Shown: piece by piece, positions 27,238-36,007 of the stretch
How positions within the stretch are numbered: position 1 is the first letter of the stretch
Layout of the letters: the number at the start of each line of letters is the position of its first letter
Origin: Phyllobacterium bourgognense
GTDB taxonomy: Bacteria; Pseudomonadota; Alphaproteobacteria; Rhizobiales; Rhizobiaceae
DNA: 64,000 nt
Direction of reading: 5' to 3'
Assembly: GCF_003337575.1 (NCBI RefSeq)
Contig: NZ_QPJM01000001.1
Location: forward strand, 124,001 to 188,000
The notes under the pieces: model-generated
The model's input: only the letters and a program-made list of their open reading frames with translations
Databases searched by the model: none
Told to the model about the DNA's origin: nothing
Position numbers and translations under genes: made by a program

Positions 27238-28089
27238 ATGATTATGACCGAAGGAACGTTGAAGGAACCAAATCTTCAAGATGCGGGGGCTGAAGAAGTC
27301 GAGCAGGAATTCGGGACAGCCGGAATTGCGCCGATGGCTCGCCCGAGCAGGACCGCACGCTTCTTCATGGGCATCGTCTCCTGGGCAGAGAAGCTCAATC
27401 TCAAATATGCCAGATTTGGCAACCCTCCGATCTATGACAATGCGGTCTTTCCCTGGACAAGCGAGATCGAAAGAGCTTGGCCGGACATTCGGCTTGAACT
27501 CGACCGCGTTCTTCTGCGTCAAAGTGAACTGCCGGCATTTCAGGATATTTCGACGGACGTCAAAACAATCTCGACGGACAGGCAATGGAAGACCTTCTTC
27601 CTTGTCGGATTCGGCGTGAAGTCGAAACAGAATATTCAAGCCTGTCCCAAGACATGGGCTGCGGTGCAGAGGATTCCCAACCTGAAGACAGCCATGTTTT
27701 CGATCTTCGAACCTGGCAAGCACCTGCCGGCTCATCGAGGCCCTTACAACGGAGTATTGCGCCTTCATCTCGGTTTGATCGTGCCGGAGCCGGGCGACAA
27801 GCTCGCCATCCGGGTCAAAGACAGGATATGTCATTGGCAAGAGGGCAAAGTGCTGATCTTCGATGATGCGTACGAACACGAAGCCTGGAACCATACGGAC
27901 AGGACGCGCGTCGTTCTGTTCGTGGATTTTGTGAAGCCGCTGAAATTTCCCGCGAGTTTCATCAATTGGGCGCTGATGAATCTGGCAATCTTCACGCCGT
28001 TCATCCGTGAAGGCCTCGACAACCACAAGGAATGGGAAAAACGTTTCTACGCGGAAGCCGAGACACTACGCAATCAGGCCGAGACTTAA
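27238..28089 (+). CDS. Aspartyl/asparaginyl beta-hydroxylase family, LpxO/OlsC-like
   Basis: A 283-residue Fe(II)/2-oxoglutarate dioxygenase-type protein. The jelly-roll core has LPAHRGPYNGVLRLHLGL (His166, His177) and FDDAYEHEAWNHTDRTRVVL (His214), the metal and co-substrate residues of the AspH/LpxO family, and the KYARFGNPPIYDN N-terminal segment common to bacterial LpxO-type proteins. Members hydroxylate lipid A acyl chains (LpxO) or ornithine lipids (OlsC). Which lipid is modified here is not clear. The start could also be ATG 27244. Confidence 0.75.
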   Translation: MIMTEGTLKEPNLQDAGAEEVEQEFGTAGIAPMARPSRTARFFMGIVSWAEKLNLKYARFGNPPIYDNAVFPWTSEIERAWPDIRLELDRVLLRQSELPAFQDISTDVKTISTDRQWKTFFLVGFGVKSKQNIQACPKTWAAVQRIPNLKTAMFSIFEPGKHLPAHRGPYNGVLRLHLGLIVPEPGDKLAIRVKDRICHWQEGKVLIFDDAYEHEAWNHTDRTRVVLFVDFVKPLKFPASFINWALMNLAIFTPFIREGLDNHKEWEKRFYAEAETLRNQAET

Positions 28090-28094
28090 GGCTT

Positions 28095-28125
28095 AGAGCG
28101 GTTAGCAGGGGTTGCAAACCGCTCT
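28095..28125. terminator. Possible bidirectional terminator
   Basis: AGAGCGGTT (28095-28103) and AACCGCTCT (28117-28125) form a 9-bp stem between two convergent genes (hydroxylase and exoF). No T tract follows on either side, so termination efficiency is doubtful. Confidence 0.45.
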
Positions 28126-28130
28126 GACGT

Positions 28131-29411
28131 TCACGAACGCTCGGTGTCGATTTTAACCTTGACCACGTCGCCGGGCAGCAGGATGGTTCCTTCGTCAGCG
28201 GTCGTCTCTTCGGTTTTGCCGTTGGAGTTGCGGACAATGCTGTATTGCATGACAACAGGATCTGAGCCATTACCCCTGCCCAAGGCAGCTGGCGCACTGA
28301 CCAGCGCTTCGGTCATCAGGTTTTTGTTCATCTGAAGCTTGAAATTGCTTTCATCGAGTGCAGCCTGCGTCGCCTGCATCTCGGTTGCCAATTCTGCCTT
28401 GCGCTCGTTATCAAGGTCGGTCTCACTCTGTGTGGATTTGCTGATTTCCTGCTTGGCGCGCAACGAGGCGGTATCAAGATCCAGAAGTTTACCTTCCATG
28501 TCCGCAACCGAGGTCTGCAACCCAAGGAGGCGCGAGTTCACGACAAGGCCCTGATCCGCCAGGCCGCCAATGCTGTTAAGTTGTTTGCGGGTCAAATCCA
28601 GCTGCCGGTTCTGCACGCCCATTTTCTTTTCGAGCGAACTGATTTCGTTCGTATAGAGCGTCTTTAGATCGTTCAGCCCACTGATCTGGAGATCGAGGGA
28701 ATTCTTCCTCGTCCGCATGATTGCCATTTCATCGTCGATCAGTCTCTTGGCGTTCGATTTCTCGATCAAATTGTCCGGGACTTTGATTTCCTGCTCATTG
28801 GCCAATTCGGCTTGCAGTCTTGCGAGTTTGACAACCGCCCGGTCGTGCTCGGCTACAATGACATCGTAATCCCCGCGCGCATTGAAATAATCCCGCTCGA
28901 AGCGCTGCCCGGCCGTTCGCGGCATTCCGCCGGCAAGGCTGACAGCTTTGAGAACGGTCATTTCAGGCTCGAATGCATATTTTCCTGGCGTCTGCACGTC
29001 GCCTGAAACGAAGATTGGCCGAAACTCGGATATCTCGACGGAAGCTTCCGGTAGATCGCTAAGGCCGAGTTTCTGCCGGAGGTTCGTAGCGATCTCCTTG
29101 GCAATCTCGGATGTGGTCTTGCCGCCCGCGGCTATTTCACCCGCGAAGGGAAGGGACAAGGTGCCTGAGGGACCAACCCTGTAATCACCTGTGATCGTGG
29201 GCCACTCGCGGAAAGCACCTTCGGCGGTCTGCCATTCGACCACGCGTATAGTTACCTTGTCCATCGGGCCCAAGGCGTAATCTGCCGCATGGGCAGCGGG
29301 CGCAAACAGCATCATGAGAAGCAGCAAGCAGCCATAAAAGAACCAGCGCGTTGCAGCGGTGAAACCGCTTGGCATGCCTGAGCACACGCTTGACGGGGAA
29401 ATCGGGGTCAT
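28131..29411 (-). CDS. exoF: Polysaccharide export outer membrane protein, ExoF-like
   Basis: A 426-residue OPX-family protein. After a signal peptide (to about AAHA-ADYALG) come the polysaccharide export domain (DYALGPMDKVTIRVVEW), a SLBB-like segment (IFVSGDVQTPGKYAFEPEMTVLKAV) and a long coiled-coil (about 180-370), the build of Sinorhizobium ExoF, which with ExoP and ExoQ secretes succinoglycan. ATG 29411 is used; TTG codons at 29417 and 29420 sit closer to an AGGAG and are alternatives. The coding region faces a long AT-rich intergenic region with two copies of the exo-locus dyad. Confidence 0.82.
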   Translation of the reverse strand: MTPISPSSVCSGMPSGFTAATRWFFYGCLLLLMMLFAPAAHAADYALGPMDKVTIRVVEWQTAEGAFREWPTITGDYRVGPSGTLSLPFAGEIAAGGKTTSEIAKEIATNLRQKLGLSDLPEASVEISEFRPIFVSGDVQTPGKYAFEPEMTVLKAVSLAGGMPRTAGQRFERDYFNARGDYDVIVAEHDRAVVKLARLQAELANEQEIKVPDNLIEKSNAKRLIDDEMAIMRTRKNSLDLQISGLNDLKTLYTNEISSLEKKMGVQNRQLDLTRKQLNSIGGLADQGLVVNSRLLGLQTSVADMEGKLLDLDTASLRAKQEISKSTQSETDLDNERKAELATEMQATQAALDESNFKLQMNKNLMTEALVSAPAALGRGNGSDPVVMQYSIVRNSNGKTEETTADEGTILLPGDVVKVKIDTERS

Positions 29412-29692
29412 TTCCAACAATTACTCCTGTAAATCGATCGGGATCGGTGTGGCTGTTCCGCACTAATCTCAGCAAAGCCACCCGGCCCAAGCCTCATAAG
29501 CAGGATCGTGTGACATATATGAGGCGGGAATGATCTTGCGCACGATCACATGTCCCTTCCGAAAAGGCCAATTTCAACGGAATGCTTGTCGAAAACAAGG
29601 CATTCGTCGAAGGTAATACCGCCGCCCTCGTATATCCGTTCCAGTCTCACCTGGAACGCACGCGAATGATTGTCCGAAAGATATCATAAAAA

Positions 29693-29707
29693 TTGTGCGT
29701 TGCAACA
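29693..29707 (+). promoter_or_regulatory. Dyad motif copy upstream of exoF
   Basis: TTGTGCGTTGCAACA. Half sites TTGTGC and GCAACA around GTT. About 280 bases upstream of exoF. Confidence 0.5.
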
Positions 29708-29943
29708 GAACGCCGTTTGGAGGATGCGAGTTGAACGGCATTCTGGCCGCGTTCTTTGATCGTAGTCACCGGAAGGGCAGTGTATTTTACTGGAGTATTA
29801 TGTAATTTGTGATCGCAATTCCACTTGTTCGTGCCAAAAACATAATTACATATGCTTATATAGTTGAGCGATTGTAATTAGTTTTGTCTTCTTCTAGACA
29901 ATTGGAGGGGTTGTACCGTCGTGAGATATTGTGTAGTTTTTTT

Positions 29944-29958
29944 ATTTGCGCTGCAACA
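29944..29958 (+). promoter_or_regulatory. Dyad motif copy in the exoF-syrA gap
   Basis: ATTTGCGCTGCAACA. The right half site GCAACA is intact and the left one is weaker. It lies 315 bases before the syrA/exoX-like start codon. Confidence 0.4.
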
Positions 29959-30273
29959 TAGCGTGAAAATTCGTATTTTTGAGTGAAGACAGGACGTGCT
30001 TCAGCCGTCCGCGTGCGTTGTACGCTGTATTCGCGGGCCGCAATACCTCGCCGGCTGCAAAAGCGCAGAAAAATTGTGGTTACAAAGTAAGAAAACTGTT
30101 ATATTCCGGCTTAAAATTAGCCGAGGTGCTTTCATCTAAACTCAAGGGGTTTGGTATAGACAAATTGGCAGTCAAAAAAACATTCATGTACGCGCATCAG
30201 CGTCTGTGGGGGGAGATCAAATGATAAGAAACGATACGCCAGCTTTTCTCCGTATAACGAACGGGAGTTGAGC

Positions 30274-30552
30274 ATGAGATTTCCAAATTTTTTAGTTGGA
30301 ATGTTGGGCGTCCTTATCGCATTTGCGATCACAACCTACGTTCTCACGCAATCCTTGTGGGCAACGATCGTCCAGACGCTGATTTGCGCAGTGGTCATCC
30401 AGGTAGGGTATTTCGCCGTTGTGCTCTTCCTTGTCGCGCGCGAAAAGCCGCGGACGTCCGAGTGGAAGCAGTCCGGTACCAATGAGGCAACCGGCATTGT
30501 CGCAAGCAAGCAGCCTCCGTTTAAGTCAATTACACCAACAGAGACGCATTAG
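30274..30552 (+). CDS. SyrA/ExoX-like exopolysaccharide production repressor
   Basis: A 92-residue protein with two N-terminal membrane helices (about 5-25 and 28-52; MRFPNFLVGMLGVLIAFAIT and the VIQVGYFAVVLF segment) and a polar tail, the pattern of the SyrA/ExoX family. In Sinorhizobium, ExoX lowers succinoglycan output after translation in proportion to ExoY, and SyrA affects exo expression. ATG 30274 follows CGGGAG at 7 bases. Its place in the exo locus, at the far end of the AT-rich region from exoF, supports the call. Confidence 0.75.
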   Translation: MRFPNFLVGMLGVLIAFAITTYVLTQSLWATIVQTLICAVVIQVGYFAVVLFLVAREKPRTSEWKQSGTNEATGIVASKQPPFKSITPTETH

Positions 30553-30661
30553 ATTCACGCTCTGACGGTCTGCAAATGGCGTTTTTCTGTGCTCCGGTGC
30601 TCACGTACCTTAAAGTACGCTGCTCGAAACCACCATTTTCGTCGCGTCATAGCATGAATCT
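30551..30661. repeat. Palindromic intergenic element, type A, copy 3 (shorter)
   Basis: AGATTCA (30551-30557) and TGAATCT (30655-30661) close a 111-bp unit with the type A core (CTGCAAATGGCG, GTGCTCACGTACC, CCATTTTCG). The middle part of one arm is shortened compared with the other copies. Confidence 0.7.
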
Positions 30662-30756
30662 TGACAGCCCTTAAAGCAATCCGGCCGGTTTGAAGTCTGT
30701 CTCTTGCGGGAGACCGAAATATTTGTATCCTTGCTGCATCGGTCCGGCGTCGGCAA

Positions 30757-31854
30757 ATGCCCGCGGATCACACATGGTGCGCGGTTTATTCACGCCTTCG
30801 TGCACTCAAATACAGACCCGCACAGTCGAGGGCAGGGCCAATTACAGATAATCCGGACAATAGTGTGTGTGTGATCATCGCTGCGAAAAACGCAGCCGAT
30901 ACCATCGCGGCCGCCATATCCTCCGCCTTGGCGGATACATACGTGACGGAAGTTATCGTCGTCGACGATGGCTCGACCGATGGAACTTCGGAAGCCGCCG
31001 GAGCGGCCGATGACGCAAGCGGACGCCTGCGCATCATTCGTTTCGACGTCAACAGGGGTCCATCCCATGCACGCAATCACGCCATCTCCTGTTCCTCGGC
31101 AGCTCTGATCAGTATTCTCGATGCCGACGATTTCTTTATCCCGGGACGCTTTTCCCATTTGCTGTCGAACGGGGACTGGGATATGGCCGCCGACAACATC
31201 GTCTTCGTCGATGAACGTTGGGTCAGCCACTTCAACACACTCGCCATTGACAAGTTTTCTCCGGAAACCTGGTTTCTCGACCTGCCGACATTCGTCAACC
31301 GCAATATATCGAGACGCAACAAGCAGCGCGGTGAGCTCGGCTTCCTGAAGCCTGTCATCCGGCGCGAGTTTCTCGATCGCCACAGCCTGCGCTACAATGA
31401 AAAGCTGCGGCTCGGCGAAGATTACGATCTCTATACGAGAGCGCTGGCGCTGGGTGCCCGCTTTCAGATCATCAACAATTGTGGATATGGAGCCGTCGTG
31501 CGGGCGGACTCGCTGAGTGGGCGGCACAGGACGGACGATCTGAAACAACTCGCCGATGCCGACAAGACGCTTCTGGATAGCGGTATCCTGTCGGGAGGGG
31601 GGCTGGAAGCAGTCCGCGAGCATGAGCGCCATATTCGCTCCAAATTCCATCACCGGCAGTTTCTGGACGTCAAGTCGCAGCAGGGGCTCGTTGCAGCAGC
31701 TGTCTATGGTCTGCGCAATCCATCTGCGGTTTTTCCGATCGCGAGGGGCATCCTGACCGACAAGCTCGATGGAGCCATCAGGAACAGATCGCCTGCCCCC
31801 CAGATCAAACCTGAGCTGCGCTATTTGTTTCCGGCAAGTGCCAAACCGCAGTGA
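30757..31854 (+). CDS. exoU: GT2 glycosyltransferase, ExoU-like
   Basis: A 365-residue GT-A glycosyltransferase with VCVIIAAKNAADTI, EVIVVDDGSTDGT (UDP-sugar binding), the DxD-like ILDADD and the GEDYDLYTRAL segment. In succinoglycan synthesis ExoU adds the sixth sugar, a beta-1,6 glucose; the match to ExoU is by family and context, and ExoO-type specificity is possible. The first 30 residues are unusual for the family, so translation may begin later than ATG 30757. It lies next to the WcaK-like pyruvyltransferase. Confidence 0.7.
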   Translation: MPADHTWCAVYSRLRALKYRPAQSRAGPITDNPDNSVCVIIAAKNAADTIAAAISSALADTYVTEVIVVDDGSTDGTSEAAGAADDASGRLRIIRFDVNRGPSHARNHAISCSSAALISILDADDFFIPGRFSHLLSNGDWDMAADNIVFVDERWVSHFNTLAIDKFSPETWFLDLPTFVNRNISRRNKQRGELGFLKPVIRREFLDRHSLRYNEKLRLGEDYDLYTRALALGARFQIINNCGYGAVVRADSLSGRHRTDDLKQLADADKTLLDSGILSGGGLEAVREHERHIRSKFHHRQFLDVKSQQGLVAAAVYGLRNPSAVFPIARGILTDKLDGAIRNRSPAPQIKPELRYLFPASAKPQ

Positions 31855-31873
31855 GCCTGACGCGAATATCAGT

Positions 31874-31898
31874 TTTTATTGTGCGTTGCACAATAAAA
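31874..31898 (+). promoter_or_regulatory. Extended perfect palindrome containing the dyad motif
   Basis: TTTTATTGTGC (31874-31884) and GCACAATAAAA (31888-31898) are perfect inverted arms around GTT. The inner 15 bases (31879-31893) are the most symmetrical copy of the exo-locus motif. It lies 20 bases after exoU and 150 before the pyruvyltransferase; it could be an operator, or read as a weak terminator of exoU, though no T run follows the right arm. Confidence 0.55.
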
Positions 31899-32048
31899 CG
31901 CTATGGACTAATCTGCTCTAAAGATCAGGGTCAATACGAGCGGATTTGCTCGGTTTATTTGGACGACTGCGCACGCAAAGGACGCAGCTGTGATTGACTT
32001 GCAGCCTGCAGAACCCCATGCCGCCAATCAGATACCAGGGTTAGTTTT

Positions 32049-33383
32049 ATGAAAATCATTGTCGAGAACACGGTCTGCCTGAATACGGGCGACGCTGCAA
32101 TTCTTCTAGCAATCAGGCATATCCTGAGGAACGTCTGGGGCGAGGATTTGCGTTTTCAGGTCTTCGACAGCCAGCCGGAAGTGGCGGCACGACTTTACCC
32201 CTCGAAAGAGTATCCGGATCTCGAATTTCACAAACTCCTCTCGGAGTCGGTCTTCAAATACAGCTACGATCAAAACGTCCTGAAGAACGCCGTCAAGCCG
32301 CTCTACAATCGAATTGTACTCGAGGCGCTGCGCCGCTTCGGCAGGGGCGGGTCCATCGACAAGATGTTGTTCAGCGACAGCGACCGCCGCTCGCTCGAGA
32401 TCTACCGGGACGCCGACCTCGTCATCACGACAGGTGGAACCTATCTCGTCGAGAACTACAACCTCGAGCGGCGTCTCAATCAATTCCGCATCGATGCGAT
32501 CCTTGGCAAGGATCCCGTTTTCTTCACGCAGTCGCTGGGGCCCTTCAACAAGGACTACAATCGCCAGGAACTGAAACCCGTCTTTGACCGGAGCCCGCTC
32601 ATTCTTCTTCGCGATTCAAGGTCAAGGGACCATATCGTCGATCTCGTCGAAGACCCCAACAAATGTCATGTGGTGGCCGATGCGGTGTTTGCGCTTGCTG
32701 ACACGGACCGGATTGCAGGGATTTTGGCCTCGGACCAGACACCGAAAACGGGTCGCGTCGCCATTTCTGTCCGTCACTGGAACTACGTCAAGGGTGGTGG
32801 GGACGGCATGCGCCGCTACCTTGATTCCATCCGCAATATCGTCACCAAGCTGGTGCGGGACCAGGGTAAAGAGGTCACCTTCCTGTCGACTTGCCAGGGC
32901 GTGCCGGAATACGCCCATGACGATTCCAAGGCAGCCAACGCTATCGTTGCCGAACTCGATCCCGAGATTGCCAGCCATGTCAGCGTAGACGCGTCATTTC
33001 ATACGCCGGAGCAACTGATGGCACTCGTAAAAGGGTTCGATTTCGTTGTCGCCACACGCATGCACATGATGATCATGTCGCTGTGCGTCGGCACGCCCGT
33101 GCTGCCGATCGCCTACGAGTTCAAGACCAGGGAAGTCGCCAAGCGTATAGGTGTGTCCGACGTTCTGCTCGACATCGACACTGTGACGGCAGAAGAAGCC
33201 GGTGAAAAGCTCGATACCTTTATCCAGAATCTGGAGGATTACCGCAAGACGAGCCTCAAGGCTGTTCTGGACGAGCACGCATCGGCAATGTCCGCGACCG
33301 AGTTGCTGAGGCCGCTCCTTGCCGCGCCGTCAGCGAATGTTGCTCGCAACCTTGGACCAGATAGCCGACAGAGCGCTGCGTGA
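32049..33383 (+). CDS. Polysaccharide pyruvyltransferase, WcaK/AmsJ-like
   Basis: A 444-residue protein of the polysaccharide pyruvyl transferase family, which transfers pyruvate from phosphoenolpyruvate to a sugar as a ketal. It starts IIVENTVCLNTGDAAILLAI, has TTGGTYLVENY and FTQSLGPF in the first half and the VVATRMHMMIMSLCVGTPVLPIAYEFK signature near the end. Length and motifs resemble WcaK of colanic acid and AmsJ of amylovoran rather than the shorter ExoV. The last 54 bases overlap the 3' end of the convergent flippase gene. Confidence 0.82.
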   Translation: MKIIVENTVCLNTGDAAILLAIRHILRNVWGEDLRFQVFDSQPEVAARLYPSKEYPDLEFHKLLSESVFKYSYDQNVLKNAVKPLYNRIVLEALRRFGRGGSIDKMLFSDSDRRSLEIYRDADLVITTGGTYLVENYNLERRLNQFRIDAILGKDPVFFTQSLGPFNKDYNRQELKPVFDRSPLILLRDSRSRDHIVDLVEDPNKCHVVADAVFALADTDRIAGILASDQTPKTGRVAISVRHWNYVKGGGDGMRRYLDSIRNIVTKLVRDQGKEVTFLSTCQGVPEYAHDDSKAANAIVAELDPEIASHVSVDASFHTPEQLMALVKGFDFVVATRMHMMIMSLCVGTPVLPIAYEFKTREVAKRIGVSDVLLDIDTVTAEEAGEKLDTFIQNLEDYRKTSLKAVLDEHASAMSATELLRPLLAAPSANVARNLGPDSRQSAA

Positions 33384-34790
33384 CTGGGGCAGCAAAAGCA
33401 TCAGGACGAACGCGAACGCATAGTTGAGCACAACAGCCAGAATAACCGCGAGAAAATCCGAGCGGGCGATCAGCGACAAGGGTAGCCACCAGTAGGCGAG
33501 CCAGGCCAGCAGGGCCGAAACGATAAAGAGGCCTTGCACCAGAAGTACATCCATCGCGGTCACCGGGCCGACGCGATGCACCAGCACCGCGAGAACGGGA
33601 ACGCGCAGGACATAGCCGCTGATGGCATAGGCCGCGGCGACGCCGACGGCACCCCAATGCAGGCCCACGATAAAAGCAACCACAGTCGTGATCGAAGAGT
33701 AGATGCCCCAGCGGAACATGGTCTTCGTCCTGTCCTGGCAGATGAAGATCCAGCCTGTGGTGCTCGAAATGGGCTGAATGAGGCCGGCAATCCCAAGCCA
33801 GGCGAAAATCGGTGCAACGGGCAGCCATCTGTCGCCGAAAAGAATACCGACAACCTGTTCCGAAGTAAGGGTCAGCGCTGCGATAGCGGGTACTGTGACC
33901 GCAGCGAGTACCCAGTTGGTCTGCATGTAGATATCGCGAAATCGCTTTTTATCGTCCTGTATCCGGCTCAGCAACGGGATCATAAGGCGTGTCAGCGGCT
34001 GATTGATGTTCTGCAAAGGGAACAGCAGAAGCTTGTAAGCGCGGTCGTAATAGCCAAGCTCAACCGCACCCGAAAATTTGCCGATCAGAATATTGTCGAG
34101 GTTGCGGGAGAAGAAATTGACGAGGTTGAAGCCCGTAAGGTTGGCGCCGAAGGACATGATGTCGCGATCGATCTTCAAAACCGGCTTGTCCGGCCTGAAT
34201 CGCGCCACACGCCAGGCTGCAAGCAATCCAACCACGGCCGATGCCGCCGGGCCAAGCACCAGCGACCAATAGCCCATGCCGGCATAAGCGGCCACGGCTG
34301 CTGTCGCAAAGCCTGCAATGGCGGTGACGACATCGTTGATCGCAAGCTGACCGAACTGCAGATGGCGGTTCATCAGGCTAAGCGGCATTGCCGCCAGACT
34401 TCCGAGGAAGAGCGGCAGGCCGGCGCCGATCGTGATCCCGACCATGCGCGCATCACCGTAATACGATGCGACGACGGGAGAGAGCGCAACGACGACGGCG
34501 GTGCTCGCGAGACCGGCAAAGGCGCTCATCCAGAAGACCTGGTTGAGCTGTCGCTGACTGATCTCCTTGCGCTGAACGACCGCTTGCTGAAGCCCGAGAT
34601 TCTGGAAAAGCGCGACGAATGCCACGATCGGGCTGACAGAGGCGACGAGACCGAAATCTTCCGGAATGAGCAGGCGCGCCAGAACGATGACGGAGAGGAA
34701 TTGGACAACGATTTTGATGCCCTGCGCAATGACGGTCAAAAGGCCGCCGCGGAGGGCCACGCGTCCAAACTGAAGCGGTTCGGCACTCAC
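33330..34790 (-). CDS. Polysaccharide flippase, WzxC-like (MOP superfamily)
   Basis: A 486-residue protein with about 12-14 membrane helices. The N-terminal LRGGLLTVIAQGIKIVVQFLS, LARLLIPEDFGLVA and GLQQAVVQRKEISQRQLNQVFW segments mark the WzxC/AmsL/ExoT-type flippases that move undecaprenyl-linked repeat units across the inner membrane. Its start overlaps the stop of the WcaL-like gene by 4 bases, so it is the last gene of ugd-GT4-wcaL-wzx. Its 3' end overlaps the convergent wcaK-like gene. Confidence 0.88.
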   Translation of the reverse strand: MSAEPLQFGRVALRGGLLTVIAQGIKIVVQFLSVIVLARLLIPEDFGLVASVSPIVAFVALFQNLGLQQAVVQRKEISQRQLNQVFWMSAFAGLASTAVVVALSPVVASYYGDARMVGITIGAGLPLFLGSLAAMPLSLMNRHLQFGQLAINDVVTAIAGFATAAVAAYAGMGYWSLVLGPAASAVVGLLAAWRVARFRPDKPVLKIDRDIMSFGANLTGFNLVNFFSRNLDNILIGKFSGAVELGYYDRAYKLLLFPLQNINQPLTRLMIPLLSRIQDDKKRFRDIYMQTNWVLAAVTVPAIAALTLTSEQVVGILFGDRWLPVAPIFAWLGIAGLIQPISSTTGWIFICQDRTKTMFRWGIYSSITTVVAFIVGLHWGAVGVAAAYAISGYVLRVPVLAVLVHRVGPVTAMDVLLVQGLFIVSALLAWLAYWWLPLSLIARSDFLAVILAVVLNYAFAFVLMLLLPQSRSALSAIWSKVASNIR

Positions 34791-35968
34791 GCGCTTAACT
34801 TCGCTTCGGCGAGACGGGTGATCATCTGCGCGAATTCATCATTCAAAACATCGGCGTTGAAATCGGCTTCGATCTTTTTCCTTGCAGCCAACGCGATGCG
34901 CTCGCATTCGGCCGGGTGTTCGGCGATCCACAGGAGTTTTCCCGCCAGAGCCTCGGCATCCTTTTCAGGAACGAGAAATCCCGTCGTCTGATCCTCAATG
35001 AGTTCGGGAATCCCGGAGTGATATGTGCTGAGCACCGTAAGCCCGGCAGACATTGCCTCCATGAGGGAGACCGGAATGCCTTCCACATCTCCATCCTGTG
35101 CCGTCACGCTCGGCAGCAGAAACAGATGGGCCTCGCGCAAGCGCTGCTTGACCTCGCTGTGAGGGCGCGGTCCGAGAAATGTCACCCTGTGCGCAATATT
35201 CAAATCTTTGGCGAGGTGCTTCAGATCGTCGAGCAATTCGCCACCGCCTATGATCGTATAGGCCCAATCGAGGTCCGGGTTGGAAATCGAAAGCTGGCCC
35301 AGCGCGCGCAAGGCAAACTCGATGCCCTTCTTTTCGGTCAAGCGGCAGACCGAAATGAGATTCAAGGTGCTGTGATCCCAAGAGCGCCACGCATATTCGA
35401 TCTCGTTGATCCGGACGCCCATATGATGCACGTTGACGTTTGCTTCTGGCGCCCCGGCGTCCACAAGGGTCTTGCGGAAATAATCGTTCACCGTCAGTTG
35501 CAGCGTTCCCTGATCGAACAGCACATTATATTGCCAGAGGGAGTTGTCGAGAACGGGACGACCGACATCGCGGCCATGGAATATGGTCACCAGGGGAGCG
35601 CCAAGTTTCTTCCGCTTCAACACGCGAGCCACACGCAAGCCGTTATTGCCGAAATGGGCGATTATGACATCGAAATTTTGGAGCTTTCGCGAAAAGGCAA
35701 TGTCAAATGCCGTCGAAACCTTGTCCCAGAGAGCTGTTGGCAACTTTCGCAAGGACGGGCGTAGCGGTGCCATAGCACCCCACCAGCAAACCGTATTTTC
35801 AGACAGTGCTCGCCAATGCTCAGTTCGAGCGCTGCTGCCTTGCTTCAGAAGGTTCTCGTTACAGATAACGCCCACCTCGATACCGCGCTCAAGAAACCCA
35901 TTTACCTGATCCAAAATGAACGTCTCGGACAATGACGGGAACTTGTCGACAACAAAACCAACTCTCAT
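34787..35968 (-). CDS. GT4 glycosyltransferase, WcaL/AmsK-like
   Basis: A 393-residue GT-B enzyme. It begins MRVGFVVDKFPSLSETFIL, has IIAHFG, IFHGRDV, ISVCRLTEKKG and the donor-binding FLLPSVTAQDGDVEGIPVSLMEAMS, closely following the WcaL/AmsK group of colanic acid and amylovoran synthesis. Start ATG 35968 gives the usual MKVGF-type beginning. Four-base overlap with the flippase gene. The sugar added is probably a hexose of the side chain, by analogy only. Confidence 0.83.
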   Translation of the reverse strand: MRVGFVVDKFPSLSETFILDQVNGFLERGIEVGVICNENLLKQGSSARTEHWRALSENTVCWWGAMAPLRPSLRKLPTALWDKVSTAFDIAFSRKLQNFDVIIAHFGNNGLRVARVLKRKKLGAPLVTIFHGRDVGRPVLDNSLWQYNVLFDQGTLQLTVNDYFRKTLVDAGAPEANVNVHHMGVRINEIEYAWRSWDHSTLNLISVCRLTEKKGIEFALRALGQLSISNPDLDWAYTIIGGGELLDDLKHLAKDLNIAHRVTFLGPRPHSEVKQRLREAHLFLLPSVTAQDGDVEGIPVSLMEAMSAGLTVLSTYHSGIPELIEDQTTGFLVPEKDAEALAGKLLWIAEHPAECERIALAARKKIEADFNADVLNDEFAQMITRLAEAKLSA

Positions 35969-36007
35969 TATCGAGTATTCTTTCAATATATTTATTGGCG
36001 GCGCTTA

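Larger units (their letters stand above)
29412..30273. promoter_or_regulatory. Long AT-rich intergenic region between exoF and the syrA/exoX-like gene
   Basis: About 860 bases, distinctly richer in A and T than the flanking genes. It holds the exoF and syrA promoters and two dyad motifs (29693 and 29944). A 21-codon frame (GTG 29921 to TGA 29986) follows a strong GGAGGGG and could be a leader peptide; longer frames here have no credible start. AT-rich regions like this are binding areas for MucR/Ros-type silencers in rhizobia, which is inference here. Confidence 0.5.

Noticed and set aside
29979-30224. Possible 81-codon gene upstream of the syrA/exoX-like gene
   Set aside because: No ribosome binding site, unlike any family, and lies in AT-rich regulatory DNA.
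33534-34991. Open frame of about 485 codons on the plus strand opposite the flippase gene
   Set aside because: The minus-strand frame encodes a clear WzxC-like protein; the antisense frame is low in hydrophobic residues and unrecognisable.
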